Assembly: GCF_001426265.1 (NCBI RefSeq)
Contig: NZ_LMDG01000005.1
Location: 84,757-148,756 of the forward strand
Source of the DNA: Rhizobium sp. Root1220
Lineage (GTDB): Bacteria; Pseudomonadota; Alphaproteobacteria; Rhizobiales; Rhizobiaceae
DNA length: 64,000 nucleotides
Reading direction: 5' to 3'
Shown here piece after piece: positions 1 through 8,561 of the stretch. Below the pieces are notes generated by a model that saw only the letters and a list, made by a program, of their open reading frames with translations, did not search any database and was not told where the DNA came from. Every line of letters begins with the position of its first letter. Within the stretch, counting starts at the first letter, position 1. The translations under genes and the position numbers were made by a program.

Positions 1-702
1 GACCGACTGGTCGCGCTGCGTCTTCAAGACGGGCACCTTGCTCTGGGCCGCGACGAGGGCAGCCTGGTCGCGCTCGACGGCAGCCGACGCCTGATCCATC
101 AGCGACTGGGTCTGCTCGGCCTTCGACTGGCTCCCTGCCCCGATGACGATGAGGCGGGCGTTTCTGGCCGCCTCGGACTTTGCGAAGACGAGTGAAGCAT
201 TCGAAGCGTCGATCGACGCCTTGGCCTGACCGATCACCGATTGCTGGAGGTCGATCTGGGCATCGACATTGGTGATGGCGGCTTCCGCGGCCTTCACGTC
301 CGCCTTCGCCTGGTTGGACGCAGCCTGGAAGTCGCGATCGTCGATCCTGGCGATCACCTGTCCTGCCTTGACGACATCGTTGTCGTTGACAAGAACTTCC
401 TTGATGTAGCCAGCGACCTTCGGGGCTACGGTCGTGTAGTCGGCCTTTACGTAGGCGTCATCGGTGGACTCGATGAAGCGACCGACGGTCCAGTAGTTGT
501 GACCGAAGTGGACGCCGTATGCAGCACCTGCCAGTAAAACCGCAATCAGCACGCCCTTCTTGACGACACTCTTGCGTGGCTTGGCCGCTGGAGCAGACTG
601 TTCGGCAGCGGGCTTTTCGACAGGAGACGAAGGCACGTCCTTGATCTTCCGATCGGCTTCTGCGGAGGTTTCGAAAATTTCCTTGCGGGGCAGTTCGACC
701 AT
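1..702 (-). CDS. HlyD/EmrA-family membrane fusion protein (5' part; continues past the window edge)
   Basis: This is the periplasmic adaptor of a tripartite or MFS-type efflux pump, anchored in the inner membrane. The ATG at 702 follows an AGGAGA ribosome site, and 234 codons are open to the window edge. After a Lys/Pro-rich cytoplasmic start there is one membrane segment (around VLIAVLLAGAAYGVHFG), then the biotinyl-lipoyl-like start typical of EmrA (ESTDDAYVKADYTTVAPKV), then a long Ala/Gln-rich helical hairpin. It is transcribed divergently from the LysR gene, the usual arrangement of a drug efflux operon and its regulator. The pump partner would lie beyond the left edge. The substrate cannot be told. 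Confidence 0.88.
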   Translation of the reverse strand, partial: MVELPRKEIFETSAEADRKIKDVPSSPVEKPAAEQSAPAAKPRKSVVKKGVLIAVLLAGAAYGVHFGHNYWTVGRFIESTDDAYVKADYTTVAPKVAGYIKEVLVNDNDVVKAGQVIARIDDRDFQAASNQAKADVKAAEAAITNVDAQIDLQQSVIGQAKASIDASNASLVFAKSEAARNARLIVIGAGSQSKAEQTQSLMDQASAAVERDQAALVAAQSKVPVLKTQRDQSV

Positions 703-838
703 TTCAATTCTCCTGTTAGTCAGCGCGCCCAAGGCGCAGCCGTGGTTGGATGACGCTAGGATGCCCTGCTATTCACCGACTGATAATCCGCGTATATTGG
801 TAAGGATCATACGCTGAGAGCGGATAATAGAGGTGCGC
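703..838. promoter_or_regulatory. Divergent promoter region between efflux adaptor and LysR gene
   Basis: A gap of about 135 bases separates the divergent start codons. LysR proteins usually bind such gaps and control both directions. AT-rich stretches (gataatccgcgtatattgg) suit promoters, but no clear T-N11-A dyad was assigned by eye. Confidence 0.4.
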
Positions 839-1741
839 ATGGATCGGCTGACGAGTCTTGCGGTCTTCGGAAAAGTGGTGGAATGCGGCGGTTTCACCGC
901 GGCGGCACGGCGGTTGAACATGTCGGTCACGATGGTGGCGACGCATGTCCAGTCGCTCGAGGAGAGGCTCGGCGTCCGCCTTCTAAATCGCACAACGCGC
1001 AAGGTCAGCCTTACCGAAACGGGCAAATTCTACTACGACCGTTCAGCCCATATCCTTGCCGACCTCGACGAGGCGGATCGTGCTGCTGGCGCGCTGACCA
1101 CCACACCGCGTGGCGTCCTTAAATTCAATTCCACGGCGGCCGTCGTGAGGTTTCTTCTTCCGGTCATGGATGAATTCCTCCAGCTCTATCCGTCCGTTTC
1201 CCTTGATCTGAGCATTACCGAGCGGATGGTCGACATGATCGAGGACGGGTACGATCTGTCGATCCTAACGACGCCAGCCCGGGACACCAGTCTTATTGCC
1301 CGCAAGCTCACCCCATGGCGGCATATCCTCGTATGCTCGCCGTCCTACCTCGACGCCCACCAGCCCCTGTCGGCGCTGGCCGACCTCGCGGGTCACGACT
1401 GCACTCGCTACACCTACTATCCCTACGGCGACGACTGGACCTTCGAGGTGGACGGCGGGAAGAGAAGTCAGGTCAAGGTCGGTGGCTCCGTTGTAACCAA
1501 CAGCGCCGAGACGCTACGCCACATGGCGATCAACGGACGGGCGATCACCCTCGCCCCCAGCTTCCTCGTCTCTGAAGATCTAGCGGAAGGACGTCTCCTC
1601 CGCCTGCTGCCGGAATACCGGGGGGTGGAATTCGCAATCAATGCGGTCTATCCGAATAGAAACCATCTTCCGACCAAGGTCCGTCTGTTCATCGACCTGC
1701 TTGCCGAACGGTTCATCGAGCATCGTGTCTGGATGAGCTAG
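839..1741 (+). CDS. LysR-family transcriptional regulator
   Basis: A 300-residue DNA-binding regulator of normal LysR length. Residues 1-60 hold the winged helix-turn-helix (FTAAARRLNMS...VTMVATHVQSLEERLG, then RLLNRTTR). The rest is the periplasmic-binding-like effector domain with the family's SPSYLD segment. The ATG at 839 is preferred over the in-frame GTG at 833, because an AGAGG site sits just before it and the family normally starts with MDRL-type sequence. Divergence from the efflux adaptor suggests it controls that pump; the inducer is unknown. Confidence 0.9.
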   Translation: MDRLTSLAVFGKVVECGGFTAAARRLNMSVTMVATHVQSLEERLGVRLLNRTTRKVSLTETGKFYYDRSAHILADLDEADRAAGALTTTPRGVLKFNSTAAVVRFLLPVMDEFLQLYPSVSLDLSITERMVDMIEDGYDLSILTTPARDTSLIARKLTPWRHILVCSPSYLDAHQPLSALADLAGHDCTRYTYYPYGDDWTFEVDGGKRSQVKVGGSVVTNSAETLRHMAINGRAITLAPSFLVSEDLAEGRLLRLLPEYRGVEFAINAVYPNRNHLPTKVRLFIDLLAERFIEHRVWMS

Positions 1742-2308
1742 GTGCTTGATCCCAGGTTTTGATGGTGCAATCTTTTCCATTGAATGGAGGGAAGCGCTAT
1801 AGGCCGTGATTCTTCACGGAAGCTCCACCACGACGGAAGGGCACCTCAGAAGGCTTGGCCGATCCCGGCTCCGCATCAGAACGACGAATGACCAATCCTG
1901 CAAGCCTTTGCGCGCATTTAAACATCAAGAACGCCGAGAGTCCGCGCCGTCGACTCTTCAGAACTATCTTCGACGGGAAGCCACCAGCTCTTGCCCGTCG
2001 GAGACTCAGCGCGCACCGATGCTCTTGGCTTCGTCCTTGCGTGCGTACAAGACCGCGAGAGAGATTCGCGCCCCCTCCTGCGCGGATCTAGCCCGTACAC
2101 ATCGAGTGGAACCAGCGACAAAAGCGCTATCCAGCGACTGCTCGCGGTGCCTAGGAACCGCGGCGTGCTGCTGCCCAGTTGGCCGGCCTTGGCGTAAATA
2201 TTTGAAATCTCTGCTATTTATGCTATGATCTTTGTCCGCGGGGGAGATATCTCTAGCCGCCGAGCAACGGCGCAATCCGGGCATGCCCGCGGCAAGTCCC
2301 TAAAAGGT
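1742..2308. other. Intergenic stretch without a supported gene
   Basis: Open frames exist on both strands (for example 1806-2228), but their composition is Ser/Arg-rich and shows no domain, ribosome site or operon context. No convincing hairpin terminator was seen. The stretch may hold decayed sequence. Confidence 0.5.
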
Positions 2309-2385
<77 letters not shown>

Positions 2386-2431
2386 GTTTGACCGCCGCTC
2401 GGCGGCGTCGGTCCGGTCGGCATGTCTGGAC

Positions 2432-2737
2432 TCAGTGCGTCCAGGGCTGTGTCCGCGTATAGCGGAAATTGTCCGGATAGGCCACCGTCTGACGCTGAGG
2501 ATCCTTCGGCGGTATCACGCGATACTCGATGGCGTTACGCTTTGCGTAGGCCTCGGCGAGCTCCTGGGTTTCGAACGTCAGCCTGACCTGCTGGCGCATA
2601 TCCGAAGACGAGGTGTAGCCCATGATCGGATCGATCGTCCGCGGCGTCTCCTGATCGAACTCGAGCACCCACATATTTGTCTTTGCCTTGCCGGACTGCA
2701 TTGCGGTCTTGGCTGGACGGTAGATCTTGGCAGACAT
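2432..2737 (-). CDS. NADH dehydrogenase accessory subunit, NDUFS4/18-kDa type (ETC complex I subunit)
   Basis: A 101-residue protein matching the alphaproteobacterial homologue of the mitochondrial NDUFS4 accessory subunit. The start is MSAKIYRPAKTAMQSG, followed by WVLEFDQETPRTIDPIMGYT, a central LTFETQELAEAYAKRN segment, and the terminal YPDNFRY...PWTH signature. It helps assemble or stabilise respiratory complex I at the inner membrane. It is a monocistronic housekeeping gene beside tRNA genes and supports an alphaproteobacterial host. Confidence 0.9.
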   Translation of the reverse strand: MSAKIYRPAKTAMQSGKAKTNMWVLEFDQETPRTIDPIMGYTSSSDMRQQVRLTFETQELAEAYAKRNAIEYRVIPPKDPQRQTVAYPDNFRYTRTQPWTH

Positions 2738-3159
2738 TGCTGCAACGCCTCCGAATTAGCGGGCTTCACACTCAAACTTTTGTCCGGCCCCGTTATGAGG
2801 CCTCCTTCGCTGCAACGTCGCATGAAGAGATGAATTTTGCTTAGCCGCGAATCCCAACCTTTTCAAGCCATAGCTACGCGAGACGTTAGACTTAGACGTT
2901 CATACTCGCCGCCAGGCCGCATCGGAGGCTGCTTGGCACACACCAAAGCGAAACGAACTTAGCGATCGATCAGGCGTAGTGCCGCGACCTAGACCAGGCA
3001 GAGAAAACTCGAGGTCCTGAGACCCAGATCTGCCCCGTGCATCGCCAGGCAGTTCACAGGGATCCGCAACGCTGCCTTATGTCCAACGATCAAAATGGGG
3101 ATAGACGATTTAGATATTGCAGGCTCGGGATGAACCGTGTATTGCGCTCCTCGTCGGCA
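2738..3159. other. Intergenic stretch upstream of tRNA-Pro, no gene seen
   Basis: Frames here are short or are shadows crossing the tRNA. The stretch should contain the tRNA-Pro promoter and the promoter of the minus-strand complex I subunit gene, but no specific site was assigned. Confidence 0.45.
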
Positions 3160-3239
<80 letters not shown>

Positions 3240-3390
3240 ACAAAGCATTGAAACGTATGAACGATTTCTGCTTTGTCAAACCCACGGATAGAGGCTCTTG
3301 TGAGAGCACTGTGGGAGAAATACGCTCCGGGCGGGAGCAAACACCCACAACCATCGACATGCGGCTGTCGATCCTTACGAGGATACCCGC

Positions 3391-3642
3391 ATGGTCAAAG
3401 ACCCGAACGTCACCCTTGGAATATTCCGGCTGAAGCGTATCGAGGTGTTCTGCCCGACGTGCAGCCGACGAGGCTTCTACGACCGAGACAGGGCGATCGA
3501 GCGGCATGGCGCCGATTGTACCATGTTCAACTTCTTCCAGGCTGTGGCGAATTGTTCGAATCCGCGATGCTTGGTGGGTTGCCCGGACCTCCTATACATG
3601 TTCATGGACGTGCGTGAGGTAAAGCAGAAATGGGAATACTGA
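3391..3642 (+). CDS. Small cysteine-rich (zinc-ribbon-like) prophage protein
   Basis: An 83-residue unknown protein. It has an FCPTC knuckle near residue 20, then further Cys residues in GADC, ANCSNPRCLVGCPD, consistent with zinc binding. The basic start (LGIFRLKRIEVFCPTC) and order of Cys residues suggest a small nucleic-acid-associated protein. It is the first gene inside attL on the + strand, and its TGA overlaps the next start codon (TGATG). No function is assigned. Confidence 0.6.
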   Translation: MVKDPNVTLGIFRLKRIEVFCPTCSRRGFYDRDRAIERHGADCTMFNFFQAVANCSNPRCLVGCPDLLYMFMDVREVKQKWEY

Positions 3643-3839
3643 TGGGCCTAGACGACAAGACCAAGCCAGCCGACAGCGTCCATGTGAATCACTACTGCTG
3701 CATTGAGGGATGCGGGAAGTGGGGAGGATTGGGGTTTGCCTCATCCAAAGCGGTGGATACGCAATGGTGGTGCTCGGAGCACTATCCTCACGGGGATGCG
3801 ATGAAGGATCGAGACAGCACTTTCGCCGGGAGAGGATGA
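3642..3839 (+). CDS. Small Cys/His-rich protein of unknown function
   Basis: 65 residues from the ATG at 3642, which overlaps the upstream stop as TGATG. An in-frame ATG at 3630 is possible. Features are HYCCIEGCGKWGG and WWCSEHYPHGD, four Cys plus His that could bind one metal. It lies 3 bases before the HEPN-like gene, so the three genes probably form one lysogenic cargo operon at attL. Confidence 0.6.
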   Translation: MGLDDKTKPADSVHVNHYCCIEGCGKWGGLGFASSKAVDTQWWCSEHYPHGDAMKDRDSTFAGRG

Positions 3840-3842
3840 CAA

Positions 3843-4433
3843 ATGGATGCCAAATCGGTGCTATCACATTATGCGGATGAGCTTCGCCGGATCTACGGTC
3901 TAAACTGTGAGGTAGATGCGGCATTTGGAAAATGGGTGGATTTTCTGAAAACCTGCGACCTTGAAAAGCATATGATCTTTAGCGTCGGAGGAGACCCCAA
4001 CGACAAAGACACTACATTTCAATACTGGGGCATCATGGGTGATCTGGCTGCGAAGGCGGCGCGCGATGGAGAAAATTCCAAACGACTACGCAGGATGGCT
4101 GTAGCGTTTGCATATTCATTGTGGGAAGCAGAGACCCGCGCTAGCCTGGCAGCGTTATGCGGTCTATCCACAGAAGAAATAACGCATCCGGCCTTTGGCG
4201 ACCTGCGCAAACTCCGACATGCTGTCATTCATGTTAATGGCCGGCTCGACAAGGACTTGGAAGTGATGACCTTCTTGCAGAAGGGCGATATTGTGGATCT
4301 AACGAACCTCCAATTCCACCAACTCTTCAAGGCGCTAGTGATGAGCCTGAACGAAATTGGCGAGACATACTTTGATCTCCAACCGCGCTTCGAATTAGAT
4401 AAGAAATTCCAAGCAACACAAAGTCCTGAATAA
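3843..4433 (+). CDS. HEPN-like domain protein (candidate abortive-infection or toxin RNase)
   Basis: A 196-residue, largely alpha-helical protein. The C-terminal half carries AYSLWEAETRASLAALCG followed by GDLRKLRHAVIHVNGRL. The RHAVIH at residues 125-130 fits the R-x4-H catalytic motif of HEPN ribonucleases. HEPN proteins commonly act in toxin-antitoxin and anti-phage systems by cutting RNA. Position beside attL, on the strand opposite the lytic block, fits a lysogenic cargo gene that protects the host from other phages. The family link is by motif only; non-catalytic HEPN proteins also exist. Confidence 0.55.
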   Translation: MDAKSVLSHYADELRRIYGLNCEVDAAFGKWVDFLKTCDLEKHMIFSVGGDPNDKDTTFQYWGIMGDLAAKAARDGENSKRLRRMAVAFAYSLWEAETRASLAALCGLSTEEITHPAFGDLRKLRHAVIHVNGRLDKDLEVMTFLQKGDIVDLTNLQFHQLFKALVMSLNEIGETYFDLQPRFELDKKFQATQSPE

Positions 4434-4439
4434 GCCGCG

Positions 4440-4790
4440 TCACACACGCGTTGACGCTGGCGACCTCTGCCCGCGCTTGTTCTTCGCCGGCCGCTTTTCG
4501 GGGCGCTGCTCGATGTACTCTTCCTTGACCATCAGCATTTCAGCCGCCTTGGCTGCCGCGACAAAAGCCGCCCTAGCCTGCTCAGGATCTCTGAGCCCTT
4601 CCATGGCTTCAAGGCACATCGTCTGTGCGACGATCCATTCCTTGCCGCGATGATCCTCCGGCCAGCGGTACAGAAGGCTATAGGCCAGGTCTTCAAGGGT
4701 GGTGTGCCGGCGCATGGTGACGCCCCTGGTCTTCTCGACGCAAACGATGGCGTCTCGAATGCTGATGTGTTCGCCGATGTATTGGGCCAT
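4440..4790 (-). CDS. DUF982 domain protein
   Basis: 116 residues. The core WPEDHRGKEWIVAQTMCLEAMEG followed by PEQARAAFVAAAKAAEM matches the pattern of DUF982, a small family abundant in Rhizobiales genomes and of unknown role. The tail is Lys/Arg-rich. It is the last gene of the minus-strand late block and ends 6 bases from the convergent HEPN-like gene. Confidence 0.65.
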   Translation of the reverse strand: MAQYIGEHISIRDAIVCVEKTRGVTMRRHTTLEDLAYSLLYRWPEDHRGKEWIVAQTMCLEAMEGLRDPEQARAAFVAAAKAAEMLMVKEEYIEQRPEKRPAKNKRGQRSPASTRV

Positions 4791-4871
4791 GGATCACCTC
4801 CGGAGAACGAATCAGGTGATGATTAAATTCGGCCCGTCAAGGTTTGTTTTTAAGATTCCTCTAATTTGCTA

Positions 4872-5384
4872 TTAGGGCTTGTAGATCGGTGTGCGATACG
4901 CCGATTTGTCGCTCTTGCCATTCGCGTCGATCTTGCTGCCGAGGACTTCCACACGGGTAGCCACCTTGTTGATAGTGTCTATGAGGGTGTCAAGTTTTCC
5001 GCCAACTGATTCAACAACCCGATCGATCCGCTTGTTTGTCTCGACGACGGCCATCTTATTCTCTGATCCCTGCTCCACAGCGCGCTGCAGGTTGAGCGTG
5101 AGGGGGGTAATCTCCCCTATCCTGCTCTGCATGCCGTCTAGCGTTGCCTGATAGCCCCGGAGCCGGTCCTTGCGGTCTTCGGCGTCTTGAGTCAATCGGC
5201 CCTTGATGTCGAGGATTTGCTCCTGCAGATCCTTGTTGTCGTTTCTCATGTTGGCGTAGGTCACACCCCATCCTATCGATGTGACGACAAGGCCGCAGAT
5301 CACGCCGAAGATCGTGACCCCGGTGTTAAAGTTCCACTCTAGCTTTTTGCTACGCTCTGGAAATTGCATCACATCCTCGCTCAA
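4872..5384 (-). CDS. Membrane-anchored coiled-coil phage protein
   Basis: 170 residues: about 20 cytoplasmic residues, one membrane segment (near TIFGVICGLVVTSIGWGV), then a long heptad-rich region (NDNKDLQEQILDIKGRL..., ETNKRIDRVVESVGGKL...). This is the layout of small phage proteins that assist lysis or sit beside holins. It lies right after the Rz1 gene in the lysis cassette. No family was recognised with certainty. Confidence 0.65.
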   Translation of the reverse strand: MSEDVMQFPERSKKLEWNFNTGVTIFGVICGLVVTSIGWGVTYANMRNDNKDLQEQILDIKGRLTQDAEDRKDRLRGYQATLDGMQSRIGEITPLTLNLQRAVEQGSENKMAVVETNKRIDRVVESVGGKLDTLIDTINKVATRVEVLGSKIDANGKSDKSAYRTPIYKP

Positions 5385-5422
5385 TCCCCTGCCCTTTCAA
5401 ATGCACTGCGTGCCGCATCGTT

Positions 5423-5728
5423 TCAGCGTGAGCCGAACTTGGTTTTGATGTCATCGTAGAACGCCCCGCAGCGCCCCGTCCGCGCGTTCTGGCGGTCTAA
5501 GGCGTTCCGCTCGCGAACAAGCACTGAACGCAGTTCTGAGCCAACCTCGACCGAAGCGTGAGGCTCCAGCTTCTGGCAGTCGTCCGGCCATGCTGGCAAC
5601 GCGATCCCGGCCTGTATTTTCCCCTGCGCCGTCGCGGCTTTGTTCAGCCGCTCAGTGGTGTTGCAGGAAGAGACGATCAGCGTCATCGATAAGACAAGCG
5701 CGGTTCTTTTCGCTAAGGATAAGCTCAT
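5423..5728 (-). CDS. Rz1-type outer-membrane spanin lipoprotein
   Basis: 101 residues with a lipoprotein signal: a positive start (MSLSLAKRTA), a hydrophobic run and the lipobox LIVSSC, so the mature protein would be lipidated at that Cys and sorted to the outer membrane. It starts inside the 3' end of the Rz-like gene in another frame (77-bp overlap), as in many Rz/Rz1 pairs. With the i-spanin it would fuse inner and outer membranes in the last step of lysis. Confidence 0.75.
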   Translation of the reverse strand: MSLSLAKRTALVLSMTLIVSSCNTTERLNKAATAQGKIQAGIALPAWPDDCQKLEPHASVEVGSELRSVLVRERNALDRQNARTGRCGAFYDDIKTKFGSR

Positions 5729-6014
5729 TGGCTCGGATCTCTTGTTCGAGGGTGTCTTTCGCCGCCTGCTCGGATGCTTCGGCTGCAGCCAGGCGCTTGC
5801 GGTGCTCGTCGAGAGCCTGAGACGCCGCGTTGCGCTGGCGTTCCATTTCAGTCGCCTTGGCCTCTGCCGCGGTCTTTTCGGCAAGGAGGACATAGCCGGA
5901 GAGAACCGCCTTATCGTGAGAGGAGAGCCACACACGGAAGCCGAGGAAGACAGCGACGACTATCAGGGCAATCCCTGCGAACTTGCCAAGCGGGCTCAAG
6001 AGGAATGCCATCAT
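5652..6014 (-). CDS. Rz-type inner-membrane spanin
   Basis: 120 residues: an N-terminal membrane anchor (FAGIALIVVAVFLGFRVWL), then an Ala/Glu/Lys-rich coiled coil (TAAEAKATEMERQRNAASQA and on) in the periplasm. This is the classical i-spanin architecture. Its ATG overlaps the holin stop codon (ATGA), and the Rz1 gene begins within its 3' end. Confidence 0.75.
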   Translation of the reverse strand: MMAFLLSPLGKFAGIALIVVAVFLGFRVWLSSHDKAVLSGYVLLAEKTAAEAKATEMERQRNAASQALDEHRKRLAAAEASEQAAKDTLEQEIRANELILSEKNRACLIDDADRLFLQHH

Positions 6015-6301
6015 GACTTCACCTCGACCGTCGTATCCGCCTCGCCTTGGCTAACCGCCTGTTGGGCGACATCTGCTTTGCGCTCGTTCTTCCGGTCCCA
6101 CACCGCGCCGAAGATGTAGCTGCCGACGGTCCCGCCAAAGAGCGAAGCGAGGTTGATGATCGCGACCTCGGCTATTGCATTGGGACGAGGAAACACCACC
6201 AGGAAGGTGATGAGGACCGCTTCCCAGATCAGGGACAGGATGATGATCCGGCGACGGACGGTCCAATCCGGTGAGCCTTTGTGATCCATGAAGAACTTCA
6301 T
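6011..6301 (-). CDS. Putative holin
   Basis: 96 residues with two predicted membrane helices (IIILSLIWEAVLITFLVVF and INLASLFGGTVGSYIFGAVW) and a charged C-terminus. Size, topology and position between endolysin and spanins fit a class II holin, which forms the inner-membrane lesion that times lysis. It starts 3 bases after the endolysin stop. Confidence 0.7.
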   Translation of the reverse strand: MKFFMDHKGSPDWTVRRRIIILSLIWEAVLITFLVVFPRPNAIAEVAIINLASLFGGTVGSYIFGAVWDRKNERKADVAQQAVSQGEADTTVEVKS

Positions 6302-6304
6302 AGG

Positions 6305-6730
6305 TCAGCCTTCATAGAGGTTGGATTGCTTCGCCCATTCGCGCCAAGGATTCAGCTCGTAGTGAGGCATATCCCAGCCGTCGGAGAGATTGCCGTCGCC
6401 GTTCCAGTCACCGCCCCAGCGGAGCGGTATGCCCTTCTCCTTGGCGATGCGCAGGATCACCTTGGACAGGTTGATGAACGACTGCCGATTGTTCCAGTCG
6501 TATGGCGCCGGGAACAGGTCGAAGGCGATGGCCGGCACATAGTTGTGCGCCGACTGTCCGAACCGGGCTTTGCTCTTGCCTCCGGCGAATGCCCGCTCCT
6601 GATCGGCCCGCCCGCGAGTGGCGTCCAGCACTCGGAAATCGATCTCCTTGATAGCCTCATGGGCGATGATCTGAAGCTTGGGATGGCATTTCGCCAGCGC
6701 AGCCGAAGACGCTGCTCCGAAAGTGGGCAT
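6305..6730 (-). CDS. Endolysin: M15-type L-alanyl-D-glutamate peptidase
   Basis: 141 residues from the ATG at 6730; a longer upstream frame overlaps the previous gene and lacks a ribosome site. Zinc ligands of the VanY/M15 family are visible: His62 in QSAHN, Asp71 in AFDLFP and His123 in MPHYEL. It would cut peptide cross-bridges of peptidoglycan. It has no signal peptide, so it depends on the adjacent holin for access to the wall. Confidence 0.85.
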   Translation of the reverse strand: MPTFGAASSAALAKCHPKLQIIAHEAIKEIDFRVLDATRGRADQERAFAGGKSKARFGQSAHNYVPAIAFDLFPAPYDWNNRQSFINLSKVILRIAKEKGIPLRWGGDWNGDGNLSDGWDMPHYELNPWREWAKQSNLYEG

Positions 6731-6756
6731 GGGAAAACTCCAGATTGTGGGGGATG

Positions 6757-7260
6757 TCAGATCGGCTTTGACTTCAGCAGATGCCGACCGGCATAGGCCA
6801 TGTAGTTCCAGCCGAACCACTGATCGTTCTTGCCGCGATAGCCGAAGTACCGACGACCGGATTTGGTCTGAAGAACGGTCCATAGCCGGAAGTTCGGATA
6901 CTCGTCGCCCTGCCGGAAGATGATGGTCGTGCCTTCAGCGGGAAGACCGAGGACGTAGGCATTGAAGCGATAACCGGGATTTCGACAGATCCAGCAGACC
7001 CGTTGCCACCAGAGTTTCAGACCGCGCGCATTGGCGTCATAGCCGGGAATGCCAGCATCAACTCCACCGTCCAGACTGTTGTCGTGGGTGTAGAAGTAGG
7101 CGAGCGGCGCGCCGACTTCGTTCTTGCCGGTTGCTATTGATATCCCGGAAATCAGCGGCGACAGCGCGTAGGAGGCGAGTGTCATCAGCCAGGATAGCAG
7201 CGCGCACGCGGGATAGATCGCGACCGAGAACGGCGCGAGCCTGAAGACTTTCCAGAACAT
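6757..7260 (-). CDS. Phage protein of unknown function, membrane start (DUF7338-like)
   Basis: 167 residues with an N-terminal hydrophobic region (VAIYPACALLSWLMTLASYALSPL) and an aromatic-rich soluble part with WWQRVCWICRNPGYRF. Such proteins are common beside the lysis cassette of myoviruses of proteobacteria; the DUF number is recalled and not verified. It lies between the acyltransferase gene (divergent) and the endolysin. Confidence 0.55.
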   Translation of the reverse strand: MFWKVFRLAPFSVAIYPACALLSWLMTLASYALSPLISGISIATGKNEVGAPLAYFYTHDNSLDGGVDAGIPGYDANARGLKLWWQRVCWICRNPGYRFNAYVLGLPAEGTTIIFRQGDEYPNFRLWTVLQTKSGRRYFGYRGKNDQWFGWNYMAYAGRHLLKSKPI

Positions 7261-7334
7261 GAGAGCTCCAGTGTGTTGAAAACTGAGACTTGCTGGCTTA
7301 CTGCTTCCAACTCACAGTTGGGGAAGGCCATGCA

Positions 7335-8561
7335 ATGAACGGTGGGGACGTAGGCCGTATTAGCTATCTGGATGCTCTCCGAGGGATTGCGGCGCTCCAG
7401 GTTCTGTTGCTGCATTTCGTGACCGGCTATTACCCCAGCATCGCCAGCCATAAATCCCCGATGGCCTTCCTGTATGACGGCGCCAGCGCGGTATTCATCT
7501 TCTTCACATTGAGCGGCTACGTCCTCACGGCAGCATTTGCCAAGACCGAAGCGCCTTTCGTCTCTCAGGCAGTCAACCGAACCTTGCGGCTCGGAATTCC
7601 GGTCGCGGCAAGCGTAGCATTCAGTGCCGTGCTCTTTGCCGTGTTTGCTGGCTACAATGTCGCCGCTGGTGAAATAACCGGATCGGCATGGCTTTCGACT
7701 TACTGGAGCCCACCAATCGACCGATGGTTTGGCCGTGACGCCTTCGACGCGCTGTTCATTGGGTATGGCGAAAGCTCGATGTTCCGGTGGTTCGGCGTTT
7801 CCGCTGCCAACCTTCCCGCGCTGCCATCAGCCTTTAATGCCCCGCTGTGGACGCTCTCTGTCGAGCTTTACGGATCATTCCTGATCTTCGCCTTGAACAT
7901 TGCGCAGCGCCGCAACACGCGCCTTTGGCTTGTGCTCTTGATTGCGCTGGCTGTCGTTCTCTGCCGATCGCCGCTAATCTGCTTCCTCGCCGGCCATTTG
8001 GCGGCGCGTTACCGCCTCGCAGTCATCCCCGCCTCACGCATCTGGCCGACACTGCTTATTGTGGTCGGCGTCCTCTCCTGTCTCTCCAGCATATACTGGC
8101 ATCCGGAGTTTCTCGTTCGAGCGTGCGCCGCGTCCTCTCAAATCGTGCTGCCGTGCTACGGCAATCCTCAATCGCTCCAACGCATTGCCGGCTCTATCAT
8201 GATTACGCTCGGCATCATGCGATCCGATGGGGCGCGGGCGCTGCTGGGCAGAGGGAGAATTGAAAGGCTAGGTGCGTTGTCCTTCCCGATCTACCTCGTT
8301 CACTGGCCGATCGTGTTCGGGCTGTCTGCCTTCGTCACCGTTTTGTTGGCGCCAATCATCGGCCCAACGACGGCAACGCTGTCGGCTGTCGTCCTTGGTG
8401 TTATCGCCACCTGGCTAACTGCCTCTGTCTTTATAGAGGTTGACGCGGTCGCCAAATTGGCAGCCCGGGCCACACGATCGGGCAAGCGCCGACAAAAAAT
8501 CACGGCCATAGCATCTCAGGGAGTTCAAGAAGAAAGTCGGCGATCGTCGGCTGGGGCCTGA
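7335..8561 (+). CDS. Acyltransferase 3 family membrane protein (surface polysaccharide O-acetylase-like)
   Basis: 408 residues with about ten membrane helices. The start YLDALRGIAALQVLLLHF carries the family's RG and His motifs, and LWTLSVELYGSFLIF matches the SvEeqFY-like motif. It transfers acetyl or similar groups to extracytoplasmic sugars. The ATG at 7335 follows GGGAAGG and fits the family start better than the upstream ATG. The gene lies on the strand opposite its neighbours, next to the tail fibre genes, and overlaps the convergent fibre-assembly gene by 62 bp. This suits seroconversion: modifying the lysogen's LPS or capsule to block the receptor. Confidence 0.85.
   Translation: MNGGDVGRISYLDALRGIAALQVLLLHFVTGYYPSIASHKSPMAFLYDGASAVFIFFTLSGYVLTAAFAKTEAPFVSQAVNRTLRLGIPVAASVAFSAVLFAVFAGYNVAAGEITGSAWLSTYWSPPIDRWFGRDAFDALFIGYGESSMFRWFGVSAANLPALPSAFNAPLWTLSVELYGSFLIFALNIAQRRNTRLWLVLLIALAVVLCRSPLICFLAGHLAARYRLAVIPASRIWPTLLIVVGVLSCLSSIYWHPEFLVRACAASSQIVLPCYGNPQSLQRIAGSIMITLGIMRSDGARALLGRGRIERLGALSFPIYLVHWPIVFGLSAFVTVLLAPIIGPTTATLSAVVLGVIATWLTASVFIEVDAVAKLAARATRSGKRRQKITAIASQGVQEESRRSSAGA

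Noticed and set aside
1806..2228. 140-codon + frame in the gap after LysR
   Set aside because: No ribosome site, Ser/Arg/Cys-rich noise, competing frames on both strands.
3273..3617. 114-codon + frame near attL starting MSNPRIEALVRALWEKY
   Set aside because: The start looks protein-like, but most of the frame is a shadow of the Cys-rich gene at 3391-3642. It could be a short remnant only.
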